A stretch of 64,000 nt of DNA. Origin: Bacteroidota bacterium (GTDB taxonomy: Bacteria; Bacteroidota; Bacteroidia; Bacteroidales; Dysgonomonadaceae). A program made the position numbers and the translations under genes. Each line of letters opens with the position of its first letter. Within the stretch, counting starts at the first letter, position 1. This document shows, in pieces, positions 24,356 to 31,751 of this stretch. The stretch spans positions 1 to 64,000 of the forward strand of contig JAEWGM010000044.1 of NCBI GenBank assembly GCA_023388315.1, in the 5' to 3' direction. Under the pieces are notes generated by a model. The model had not been told where the DNA came from and searched no databases. It saw nothing but the letters and a program-made list of their open reading frames with translations.

Positions 24356-25333
24356 TTATGTGTCTGCTGACTTGTCTATTTCCGTTTTGTTCACCGCTTC
24401 CACGGGCCCATCGTCTTGCACTTCCACAATGCGCGTTGATACGGCGTATTCATCGGGATAGATTTTTCCGCCCATTTCGTTGGCCCAAGCTTTTGTAAAT
24501 TCGGCTCCAATGTAGATGATAATGGAGGTGTAGTAAATCCACGTGAGCAGAATCAAAACAAACGCGGCTGCGCCGTAAACCGAGGTGGTGTTGTTCCGTG
24601 CCAGATAAATGGAGATGCCGTATTGTCCCAGCAAGAACAACAATGTGGTAACCACAGCGCCCACCGTTACATCTTTGAATTTGATTTTGGCATCGGGCAA
24701 TACTTTGAAGATTAGCACAAAAACCAATGTGGTGATGACAATATTGATAATCATCCCGATGGCAGAAAATAAAAACACGGTAATATCTGGATAGTAAGCC
24801 GAAAGGTTGTCGCTGAAACCTTGTATGAGCGCTGTAAGTGAGAAAGTAATCAGCAAAATAAAACCGAAAACTAAAATCAGGGAAAAAGACAACAAGCGGT
24901 TTGTAATCATCTTCACCCATCCTTTTTTCGGTTTGGGTTTTATACCCCAAATGGTATTGAGCGACCATTGCATTTGCGCGAAAATGGCCGTGGCGCCAAA
25001 TATCATAATGCCGGCGCTCACAAGAGTAGCAATGGTTGATCCCGATCCGGAATACGCGTTTTGCACAATTGTTTGGATTTGTTCAACCACATCTTCACCC
25101 ACAACGGGCACCAATTGAGAGTAAAACCGATTGGCAAAATTCATGTCGAAAAATGTGCCAATGGTAATAAGCAGAGAGAAAAAAGGAACAATGGCAAACA
25201 GCGTGGCATAGGCAAGAGCCGCGCTCAAGCGGGTTACGCCGTCATCCATAAATCCTTGAACGGTTGTTTTTAAAACTCCGAAAACAGATTTAAAGGTTAC
25301 TTTTTTATTTTCCCTTGGCTCTTCTTTTTCCAT
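24356..25333 (-). CDS. YihY/BrkB family inner-membrane protein
   Basis: The 325-residue protein has about six transmembrane segments and the family's opening motif LSAALAYATLFAIVPFFSLLITIG. Later hallmarks are MQWSLNTIWG and the closing GISIYLARNNTTSVYGAAAFVLILLTWIYYTSIIIYIGAEFTKAWA. The family was once called ribonuclease BN in error, and its real function is unknown, possibly transport. N- and C-terminal tails are hydrophilic and probably cytoplasmic. It precedes the small DUF3185-like gene. Confidence 0.88.
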   Translation of the reverse strand: MEKEEPRENKKVTFKSVFGVLKTTVQGFMDDGVTRLSAALAYATLFAIVPFFSLLITIGTFFDMNFANRFYSQLVPVVGEDVVEQIQTIVQNAYSGSGSTIATLVSAGIMIFGATAIFAQMQWSLNTIWGIKPKPKKGWVKMITNRLLSFSLILVFGFILLITFSLTALIQGFSDNLSAYYPDITVFLFSAIGMIINIVITTLVFVLIFKVLPDAKIKFKDVTVGAVVTTLLFLLGQYGISIYLARNNTTSVYGAAAFVLILLTWIYYTSIIIYIGAEFTKAWANEMGGKIYPDEYAVSTRIVEVQDDGPVEAVNKTEIDKSADT

Positions 25334-25408
25334 GAATGCAAATTTTTCATACGTTGTTGTAGTGTCATAACAAAATAAGAAATGAATTTGTTCTGAAACG
25401 AGGATAGC

Positions 25409-25463
25409 GAGTGGGAGACTTGGTGAGTGGGTGAGGGGGTGAGTGGGAGACTTGGTGAGTGGG
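25409..25463. repeat. tandem direct duplication of a GAGTGGGAGACTTGG tract
   Basis: A 23-base unit starting GAGTGGGAGACTTGG occurs twice exactly (25409-25431 and 25441-25463) within a purine-rich, GTGGGAGA-type simple tract. It resembles the end tracts of the four-helix-bundle elements but encloses no ORF. Confidence 0.5.
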
Positions 25464-25504
25464 AGAAGAGGACTTGATTCGGCTGACAGTCCGATTTAAT
25501 TCAG

Positions 25505-25804
25505 GGGGGAGTCTCAAAAGTGTAAAGTTTTAACAAAGTGCTTTTAATTTGATACTTTTGTCCCGAAGGGACTAAACATTAATAACTCCGCACGAAAGTG
25601 CGGGGTGGCAAGCATCTCATCGCCACAGCCCCGAAGAGGGCTGAACTTCAACCCCGCCAGCTGGCGGGTTGATTTAGGTTTAGCGCTCATTTCCGTGCGT
25701 TTCACGCACGGTTATTGATAGTTAAGTTCTTTCAGAACTTTTCTCATAGAATACTTTCATTTTAAAAGTTGATGATGGTTTATTGTTGCTTTTGAGACAA
25801 CCCC
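25505..25804. mobile_element. MITE-like element with TIR GGGGTTGTCTCAAAAG, copy 1
   Basis: The 300-base unit is bounded by GGGGGAGTCTCAAAAG (25505-25520) and CTTTTGAGACAACCCC (25789-25804). These are inverted repeats matching at 14 of 16 positions, and the same termini bound the element at 57354. There is no ORF. The inside carries an array of short hairpins: TCCC-gaa-GGGA, CCGCAC-gaaa-GTGCGG, CAGCCC/GGGCTG, CCGCCA/TGGCGG, CCGTGCG/CGCACGG and AAGTTCT-ttc-AGAACTT. A miniature transposon mobilised by a transposase elsewhere is the likely explanation; no target-site duplication was identified. Confidence 0.6.
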
Positions 25805-25849
25805 TTTTAAAGTCAAATAATTCAGTTGGCGGGCTGTAAGCCCAACTTA

Positions 25850-25900
25850 ATTGTTAACCGCCAAAAGCCAGCAGCCAATAGCCACTAGCCAACTGCGCCT
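25850..25900. repeat. AGCCAATAGCC-type simple tract
   Basis: The short tract CAGCAGCCAATAGCCACTAGCC is of the same family as tracts at 30.6, 35.7 and 50.4 kb. It lies between the MITE-like element and the tpx terminator. No coding sequence is present between 25334 and 25966. Confidence 0.45.
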
Positions 25901-25906
25901 AAAAAG

Positions 25907-25943
25907 CGAAAAGCCCGCGAATCACTTCGCAGACTTTTCTTGT
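25907..25943 (-). terminator. probable terminator of tpx
   Basis: An imperfect stem (AAAAG..GCGAA with TTCGC..CTTTT, three mismatches in the middle) is followed on the minus strand by CGCTTTTTAGG. It lies 24 bases after the tpx stop. Confidence 0.6.
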
Positions 25944-25966
25944 TAACACAATCTTCATGAAACAAA

Positions 25967-26467
25967 CTACACTATCGAGTTGATTGCAGAATTATAATCC
26001 GGCTCCTGTGCAATCTCAGGAACCAGTTCGTTGTGAATTACTTTCCCGTCCTTGTCAATGACAACAACGGCGCGGGCGAGCAATCCTTTCAGCGGGCCGT
26101 CTGTCATAAGCAGCCCATAGTTTTTACCAAAGTCTTGATCTCTAAAATTCGATAATGAAATTACGTTTTCAATGCCTTCAGCAGAGCAGAACCTTCCTGC
26201 TGCAAAAGGTAAATCGGCCGAAATGCCTAAAACGACTGTGTTATCGAGAGCGGTAGCCTCTTTGTTGAAACGACGAACCGAAGCGGCGCAAACGCCGGTA
26301 TCTAAACTTGGAAAAATATTCAAGATAACGTTTTTTCCTTTAAAGTCAGATAAACTTACTTCCGACAAGTCGCTTTTCACCAACGTGAAATCGGGCGCTG
26401 AAGCGCCTTTTTGAGGCAGTTCACCATTTGTATTTACTTTGTCTCCTTTGAATGTAATCGTTGCCAT
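25967..26467 (-). CDS. tpx: thiol peroxidase (atypical 2-Cys peroxiredoxin)
   Basis: Tpx reduces hydroperoxides using thioredoxin. The 166-residue protein has the peroxidatic Cys60 in FPSLDTGVCAASVRRFN and the resolving Cys94 in GRFCSAEGIENVISLSNFR, which is the Tpx spacing. The typical start MATITFKGDKVNTNGELP and conserved PLKGLLARAVVVIDKDGKV are present. It acts in the cytoplasm or periplasm against peroxide; no signal peptide is seen, so cytoplasm is likely. Electrons would come from TrxB/thioredoxin. It is a single-gene unit. Confidence 0.95.
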   Translation of the reverse strand: MATITFKGDKVNTNGELPQKGASAPDFTLVKSDLSEVSLSDFKGKNVILNIFPSLDTGVCAASVRRFNKEATALDNTVVLGISADLPFAAGRFCSAEGIENVISLSNFRDQDFGKNYGLLMTDGPLKGLLARAVVVIDKDGKVIHNELVPEIAQEPDYNSAINSIV

Positions 26468-26563
26468 TTTAATGAGGTGGTTTTTGTTGTTAATTTATAA
26501 CTGTTCTTAATAACACCTTATCTGAAGGTTAAACAATACGCATGTATAAAAGTTCATAAAAAA

Positions 26564-29410
26564 CTATTTTTTAACTATATCTTGGTTGTTGTTTAACTCT
26601 TTTTCGAGATATCGTGCTGTGTAACTGGCTTTATTTTTTATCATTTTCTCGGGTTTTCCTGTAGCCAGAATGTAGCCGCCTTTTTCTCCGCCTTCGGGGC
26701 CTAAATCGATAATATAATCGGCGCATTTTATAATATCCAAGTTGTGTTCAATCACAATCACCGTGTTGCCTTTATCCACCAATTTGTTTAAAACGGATAG
26801 CAATACGCGAATGTCTTCAAAATGCAGCCCGGTGGTAGGTTCGTCCAGCACGTAAAGCGTGTTTCCGGTATCCACGCGAGACAGTTCGGTAGCCAATTTC
26901 ACACGTTGGCTTTCACCGCCCGAGAGGGTAGTGGATGATTGACCCAGCTTGATGTAGCCCAATCCCACCTCTTGCAGCACCTTTATTTTGTGCAAAATGT
27001 TGGGAACGTTTTCAAAAAACTCCACCGCGTCGTTAATGGTCATATTTAACACATCGGCAATGGATTTTCCTTTAAAACGCACTTCCAGCGTTTCGCGGTT
27101 ATAACGTTTGCCGTTGCAGGTTTCGCAAGGCACCAGCACATCGGGCAAGAAGTTCATTTCAATGGTTTTATATCCGTTGCCGTTGCACGTTTCACATCGG
27201 CCGCCTTTCACGTTAAACGAAAACCGGCCCGGCTTGTAACCACGAATTTTTGCTTCGGGCAGCCCGGCGAAAAGCGTGCGGATATCGGAGAAAACACCCG
27301 TGTAAGTGGCAGGGTTTGAGCGCGGCGTGCGCCCGATGGGCGATTGGTCAACACTCACCACTTTATCCAAATGCTCCGTTCCTTTAACGTTTTTATAGGT
27401 CAGCGGGTCTTTAAGCGAACGATAAAACTTTTGACTGAGAATGGGTTGCAGCGTTTCATTGATAAGAGTTGATTTGCCGCTTCCCGACACGCCCGTTACG
27501 CAAATAAACGTGCCGAGGGGAAACTCCACGCTCACGTTTTTTAAATTGTTTCCGGCGGCACCTTCAATCAATAGTTTTTTGCCGTTTCCTTCCCGGCGTT
27601 TTTCGGGAATGGCAATTTCCAGTTTTCCACTCAGGTAATTGGATGTGAGGGTGTTTTTTTGCAGCATTTCATCGGGAGTGCCTTCAAAAACCACATCGCC
27701 GCCTTTTTGTCCGGCAAACGGGCCCATATCCACAATGTAATCCGATGCCAGCATCATATCTTTATCGTGCTCTACCACCACCACCGAGTTGCCGGTATCG
27801 CGCAGTTTTTTGAGCGAGTCAATCAGTTTGTGGTTATCGCGCTGATGCAACCCAATGCTGGGCTCATCCAAAATATACAACACATTCACCAGTTGCGAGC
27901 CAATTTGCGTAGCAAGGCGTATGCGCTGGCTTTCGCCACCCGAAAGCGTTGCCGAAGCGCGTGCCAGCGAAAGATATCCCAGTCCTACATCGAGCAGGAA
28001 TTGCAATCGGGAGAGAATTTCTTTTTTAATTTCTTCGGCTATCAACCGTTGTTTTTCCGATACGTGTTCTTGGGCATCGATAAACCAATCATACAAATGC
28101 TGAATGTCCATTTCGGCCAACTCGGCAATGTTTTTTTCGTTAATTTTAAAATGCAGTGCTTCTTTGTTCAAGCGCTGTCCGTGACACTCGGGGCACGTGA
28201 AGGTGGTGATAAACTGGCCGGCCCATTTTTGCGCCGTTGCCGATGCTTCGTCGTCTTGCTGCATTTCAATATACTTGGCCACGCCCTCAAACGAAACCAT
28301 GTAATTGGAGTTCCCCAGCGATTCGTTTTTAATTTTCAACCGCTCGTTGGTGCCATACATAATCTCGTCAATCGCTTCTTGCGGAATGTCTTTGATGGGT
28401 GTTTTCAGCGTGGCACCATATTTTTCCAGCACAGCGGTAATTTGCCAAAAAAGCAAATTGCTGCGTTCTTTTCCCAATGGCGCTATGCCCCCGGCAGCGA
28501 TGCTCATTTCGGGTTTGGGAATGATTTTTTCCATATCTATCTGGTCTACCGTGCCAATGCCCTTGCAGCGCGGACAAGCGCCTTGCGGCGAGTTGAAAGA
28601 GAAATTGTGAGGAGCCGGCTCACCATACGATAATCCCGTGGTGGGGCACATCAGGCTTTTGCTGTAATGCCACACCTCGTTGGCTTCCACATCTTGAATA
28701 AGCGTAAGGCCCTGTCCTTGTTTCATCGCGGTGCGTACGCTGGCGCGCAGTTTGTCTTCAAACTTATTGGAAACGATTAGTTTATCAATTAAAATTTCGA
28801 TGCTGTGGTTTTTGTATCTGTCCACGCGCATGCCGGGCAGGATTTCTTTTATTTCGCCATCTACACGCACGTTGAGGTAGCCTTTTTTTCGGATTTGCTC
28901 GAACAATTCTTTGTAGTGCCCTTTCCGATTGCGGACAACAGGTGCGAGAATGTATATTTTTTTACCGATGTATTTCTCTAAGATAAGTTCCAAGATTTGG
29001 TCTTCGGTATATTTTATCATTTTCTCGCCCGTGATGTACGAATAGGCCTCACCGGCGCGTGCGAAGAGCAAACGCAAAAAGTCGTAAATTTCGGTAGTGG
29101 TGCCCACGGTGGAACGTGGATTTTTATTGGTGGTTTTTTGCTCGATGGAGATTACCGGGCTAAGTCCCGTGATTTTATCCACATCGGGACGTTCCATTTT
29201 TCCAAGGAAGCCGCGGGCGTAGGCCGAGAAAGTTTCTATGTAACGCCGTTGTCCTTCGGCAAAGATGGTGTCGAACGCGAGGGACGATTTTCCGCTGCCG
29301 CTCAATCCGGTAATTACCGTGAGCGAATCGCGGGGAATGGTTACATCTATATTCTTGAGGTTGTGTACGCGTGCGCCGTACACTTCTATATTTTTTGTTT
29401 CGGGAGTCAT
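26564..29410 (-). CDS. uvrA: excinuclease ABC subunit UvrA
   Basis: UvrA is the damage sensor of nucleotide excision repair and loads UvrB. The 948-residue protein has two ABC-type ATPase halves: Walker A GLSGSGKSS near residue 33 and GVSGSGKST in the second half, with signatures LSGGESQRIRLA and LSGGESQRVKLA. Zinc ligands are CPRCKG, CPECHG, and the pair CETCNGNGYK / CETCNGKRY. Length is normal. A strong promoter lies 23 bases upstream, so the leader is very short. It is a single gene, not in an SOS operon that I can see. Confidence 0.97.
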   Translation of the reverse strand: MTPETKNIEVYGARVHNLKNIDVTIPRDSLTVITGLSGSGKSSLAFDTIFAEGQRRYIETFSAYARGFLGKMERPDVDKITGLSPVISIEQKTTNKNPRSTVGTTTEIYDFLRLLFARAGEAYSYITGEKMIKYTEDQILELILEKYIGKKIYILAPVVRNRKGHYKELFEQIRKKGYLNVRVDGEIKEILPGMRVDRYKNHSIEILIDKLIVSNKFEDKLRASVRTAMKQGQGLTLIQDVEANEVWHYSKSLMCPTTGLSYGEPAPHNFSFNSPQGACPRCKGIGTVDQIDMEKIIPKPEMSIAAGGIAPLGKERSNLLFWQITAVLEKYGATLKTPIKDIPQEAIDEIMYGTNERLKIKNESLGNSNYMVSFEGVAKYIEMQQDDEASATAQKWAGQFITTFTCPECHGQRLNKEALHFKINEKNIAELAEMDIQHLYDWFIDAQEHVSEKQRLIAEEIKKEILSRLQFLLDVGLGYLSLARASATLSGGESQRIRLATQIGSQLVNVLYILDEPSIGLHQRDNHKLIDSLKKLRDTGNSVVVVEHDKDMMLASDYIVDMGPFAGQKGGDVVFEGTPDEMLQKNTLTSNYLSGKLEIAIPEKRREGNGKKLLIEGAAGNNLKNVSVEFPLGTFICVTGVSGSGKSTLINETLQPILSQKFYRSLKDPLTYKNVKGTEHLDKVVSVDQSPIGRTPRSNPATYTGVFSDIRTLFAGLPEAKIRGYKPGRFSFNVKGGRCETCNGNGYKTIEMNFLPDVLVPCETCNGKRYNRETLEVRFKGKSIADVLNMTINDAVEFFENVPNILHKIKVLQEVGLGYIKLGQSSTTLSGGESQRVKLATELSRVDTGNTLYVLDEPTTGLHFEDIRVLLSVLNKLVDKGNTVIVIEHNLDIIKCADYIIDLGPEGGEKGGYILATGKPEKMIKNKASYTARYLEKELNNNQDIVKK

Positions 29411-29432
29411 TTTTTCGTTAAAATAAATCCCG

Positions 29433-29463
29433 CAAAGATACGAAAAACAGGGATTATTTCAAA
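29433..29463 (-). promoter_or_regulatory. uvrA promoter
   Basis: Minus-strand TATCTTTG (plus 29433-29440) and TTTG (plus 29460-29463) are spaced by 19 bases, close to the ideal Bacteroidetes -7/-33 arrangement. Confidence 0.75.
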
Positions 29464-29484
29464 GTCCCTCCCGCTCGTAGCTCA

Positions 29485-30462
29485 CTAAGGCGTAACCCAC
29501 GTGGAATCGTGCACTTTATGCGATTGGCCTTTTTTGTAATACAAACTTTCTTGGGTGGGAATGAGAATGGTGTAGCTTTTTCCTGAAGCGTTGGAAAGTT
29601 TTGTGCTGCGCAACCACGAATTGAAATCTTTCAATTGCGCGTAAGTAATGCCGTGTTGCCTTGCGAAAGCAACCAAATCGGGGATGGACGACGACACGCG
29701 CACTTCTTTAAATTCCATCGGCTTGTATAATTGGTGCGGTTTAATTACGAACCCGTATTGCCGTGGATTTTCGAAAATCTGTTTAATGGCAAGCATGCGG
29801 TAGTAATAACGGGTGGTTTCGTCCACCAGCCAAAGATCCATCGCGTCGCTCACGCGCTGGTTGCTCAGTTCGCCCGTAATACGCCCCTGTCCTCCGTTAT
29901 ACGCCAGCGCCGCCGCGCTCCAAGAACCGTATTTCCGATAACCGTCTTTGAGATAGCGGCAAGCAGCCACGGTGGATTTCTCAATATGGTATCGTTCATC
30001 TACATCAGAACCTACTTCCAGTCCGTAAGTGGGCGCGGTGGTTGCCATAAATTGCCACAATCCCGCGGCGCGGGCGGGGGAAACCGCCCGGTAATCGAGG
30101 CTGCTTTCAATCACTGCAAGGTATTTTATGTCGTCGGGAACGCCTTGTTGTTTCAGAATAGGTTCGATGATGGGAAAAATGCGGTTGGCGCGTTTAAATA
30201 GCAACAGGGTGGTGGAGTGGAAATAGGTGAAACTGTTCAGTTCCCGGTCCATGCGCTCTCGCTTGTCGTATCGGTCAAAAATGGTGCGTTCGCCGGCAAA
30301 AGTTATTTCATCGGGTACATCCACCGATGCGGTCATAGAAAGTACGAATGGCCTTTCGGCTTCCGCTCGCTCAACGTGGTTGCCCGATGTGAGTAGTAAC
30401 GCCATAACGACCAATCCCATCGCTACAATAAGGGCGCTAAGCAATATGTTTATTCTTTTCAT
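29485..30462 (-). CDS. membrane-bound lytic murein transglycosylase, MltD-like
   Basis: This 325-residue protein has an N-terminal membrane anchor or signal (MKRINILLSALIVAMGLVVMALLL) and a goose-type SLT domain. The catalytic Glu119 is in DIKYLAVIESSLD, followed by SPARAAGLWQFMATTAPTYGL and AALAYNGGQGRI. The C-terminal SSSIPDLVAFARQHGITYAQLKDFNSWLRS...YTILIP matches a LysM peptidoglycan-binding module. It cleaves peptidoglycan with formation of 1,6-anhydro-MurNAc. The TATATTTG promoter box is about 30 bases upstream. It stands alone in its unit. Confidence 0.9.
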   Translation of the reverse strand: MKRINILLSALIVAMGLVVMALLLTSGNHVERAEAERPFVLSMTASVDVPDEITFAGERTIFDRYDKRERMDRELNSFTYFHSTTLLLFKRANRIFPIIEPILKQQGVPDDIKYLAVIESSLDYRAVSPARAAGLWQFMATTAPTYGLEVGSDVDERYHIEKSTVAACRYLKDGYRKYGSWSAAALAYNGGQGRITGELSNQRVSDAMDLWLVDETTRYYYRMLAIKQIFENPRQYGFVIKPHQLYKPMEFKEVRVSSSIPDLVAFARQHGITYAQLKDFNSWLRSTKLSNASGKSYTILIPTQESLYYKKGQSHKVHDSTWVTP

Positions 30463-30488
30463 CCTTGTTTAATTTAGTAGTCCGATGT

Positions 30489-30496
30489 CAAATATA
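30489..30496 (-). promoter_or_regulatory. -7 promoter box of the lytic transglycosylase gene
   Basis: Plus CAAATATA reads TATATTTG on the minus strand, matching TAnnTTTG, 27 bases before the start codon. Confidence 0.55.
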
Positions 30497-30542
30497 CGAT
30501 ATTTTTTTCATTGAGAAAACAGCTACTTAGGGAAGGTTGTTT

Positions 30543-30568
30543 ATTCACGTTATTTAAGAAACTGCCTC
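30543..30568 (+). repeat. 26-bp direct repeat, left boundary of the protease islet
   Basis: A 26-base sequence beginning ATTCACGTTATTTAAG and ending CTGCCTC recurs perfectly and in the same orientation at 35952-35977. The two copies enclose about 5.4 kb containing the subtilase gene, and each lies next to a copy of a long dispersed repeat. Confidence 0.7.
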
Positions 30569-30846
30569 TAATTGATAAATTAGTAATTGTTAATTACTAG
30601 TTGCAAATTGCCAACAGCTAACAGCTAACAGCCAATAGCTAACAGCCAATTATCTTTAACGCCACGGAGTGGCAACTTACTTCAGCCCAATGCAAAGCGT
30701 AGCGGTGTGTTGGGTTTACAAATACTCCGCTATGTGCTCTGAAGGAGCAGCTTATCCCGATAGCTATCGGGTTACACCCACACTTCATCCATCCGTCAGA
30801 CCGGTTATCGGTCAGACGGGTTCTACAGGAATGGCGCGAGCAGGAG
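30568..30846 (+). repeat. long dispersed repeat, copy A
   Basis: The first part (30568-30660) is an AATTAGTAATTGTTAATTACTA plus AACAGCTAACAGCC-type tract. The second (30661-30846) is a 186-base sequence repeated at 35742-35930 in the same orientation with about six substitutions and one 3-base gap. It contains stems such as GATAGCTATC and ACCGGTTATCGGT. Frames open through it in both copies look like accidental translation: they are not preserved by the 3-base gap in a codon-like way and match no family. Confidence 0.7.
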
Positions 30847-30850
30847 CTTT

Positions 30851-31050
30851 TTAACTTCGTAGAAGTTTTCCTTACATAACCCCCAATTTCAATTGGGGGA
30901 AAAACGTCAATAAAGAAGCCAAAACGCTGTAGGCGTTTCCCACAATTACAATGGCAAACTCCTACAGAGTTTTGTTGTACCCCTTGATTCTCCCTCCCGA
31001 TAGATATCCCGATATTTATCGAGAGGAGGATATTCACAGGTTTGCCCTAC
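30851..31050. repeat. hairpin array upstream of the islet lipoprotein
   Basis: Short stems in series are CTTC-gta-GAAG, CCCCCAATT/AATTGGGGG, AACGC/GCGTT, AACTC-ctaca-GAGTT and CGATA/TATCG pairs. No gene is seen between 30463 and 31284. The last 200 bases before 31285 are AT-rich and probably hold the promoter of the following operon, but no clear TAnnTTTG box was found. Confidence 0.5.
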
Positions 31051-31284
31051 GGACAATTTTTTATTCGGACAATAGTGAATTGTAGTAAAATAAATGGCTG
31101 TTTTTTAACAATCTATTGTTGTTTTTTAAGATGATCTTCATTATTTTTACGCCATAATTTAATACAAAACACGTCTTTATGAAGGCTGACACTCCACCAA
31201 ACCTTAAAGCCCACTTGTAACAAGGATTACGAGCGGAAGAGAAAATATTTAAATCTAATTTATTAACTACAAAAATGAATTATT

Positions 31285-31740
31285 ATGAAAGTAAAAACAG
31301 TTTTATTTATGATGATTGCTTCGCTGATTTTGGGTATGGGGTGTGAGAAAGAGGTAAATACTACTTTCCCGGATGCAATAATTATAAAAGAATTACCCAA
31401 ATTGACAATTTTGGGCAAAAATACAAAATCAATTGTAATACAGTCTCAAAAAGAACTTAATACTGTGTTTAGCGAAAGTGAATTGCAACGATATGAAGAA
31501 TTGCAACAAATAGATTTTACTAAATACACATTGCTTTTAGGATTTAGCAGCTACGGTAATGAAGTTTCTAATATGCAACATTCTTTTATTAAAACAGAAA
31601 CAAATTCATACATTTATTTAATCAAAATAGGTGGTTTAGCTACTCGTCCTGACACATTTAGGTATGGAGTGATTGTTGCAAAGCTTCCCAAAGCTGCTAA
31701 AGTTGTTTTTAAAATAGAAGAATTACATTTAGAAAATTAA
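31285..31740 (+). CDS. hypothetical lipoprotein of the protease islet
   Basis: The 151-residue protein starts MKVKTVLFMMIASLILGMGC, with a lipidated Cys20, then a soluble domain (IIIKELPKLTILGKNTKSIVIQSQKELNTVFSESEL...YTLLLGFSSYGNEVSN). I recognise no family. It is AT-rich like the protease body that follows after only 11 bases, so the two form one unit. It could be an inhibitor, chaperone or surface partner of the protease, but that is only positional inference. Confidence 0.65.
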   Translation: MKVKTVLFMMIASLILGMGCEKEVNTTFPDAIIIKELPKLTILGKNTKSIVIQSQKELNTVFSESELQRYEELQQIDFTKYTLLLGFSSYGNEVSNMQHSFIKTETNSYIYLIKIGGLATRPDTFRYGVIVAKLPKAAKVVFKIEELHLEN

Positions 31741-31751
31741 AACCAATTATT

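Noticed and set aside
25409..25463. Two direct repeats considered as a CRISPR start
   Set aside because: Only two units with a 9-base spacer made of the same simple sequence; no cas genes.
27659..28633. 324-codon frame on the plus strand opposite uvrA
   Set aside because: uvrA is certain on the other strand; the translated product matches no family and is an antisense artefact of codon bias.
30639..31037. 132-codon frame in repeat copy A, with a similar frame at 35738-35953 in copy B
   Set aside because: The similarity of the two proteins only reflects the DNA repeat; hairpins run through it and no start signals are present.
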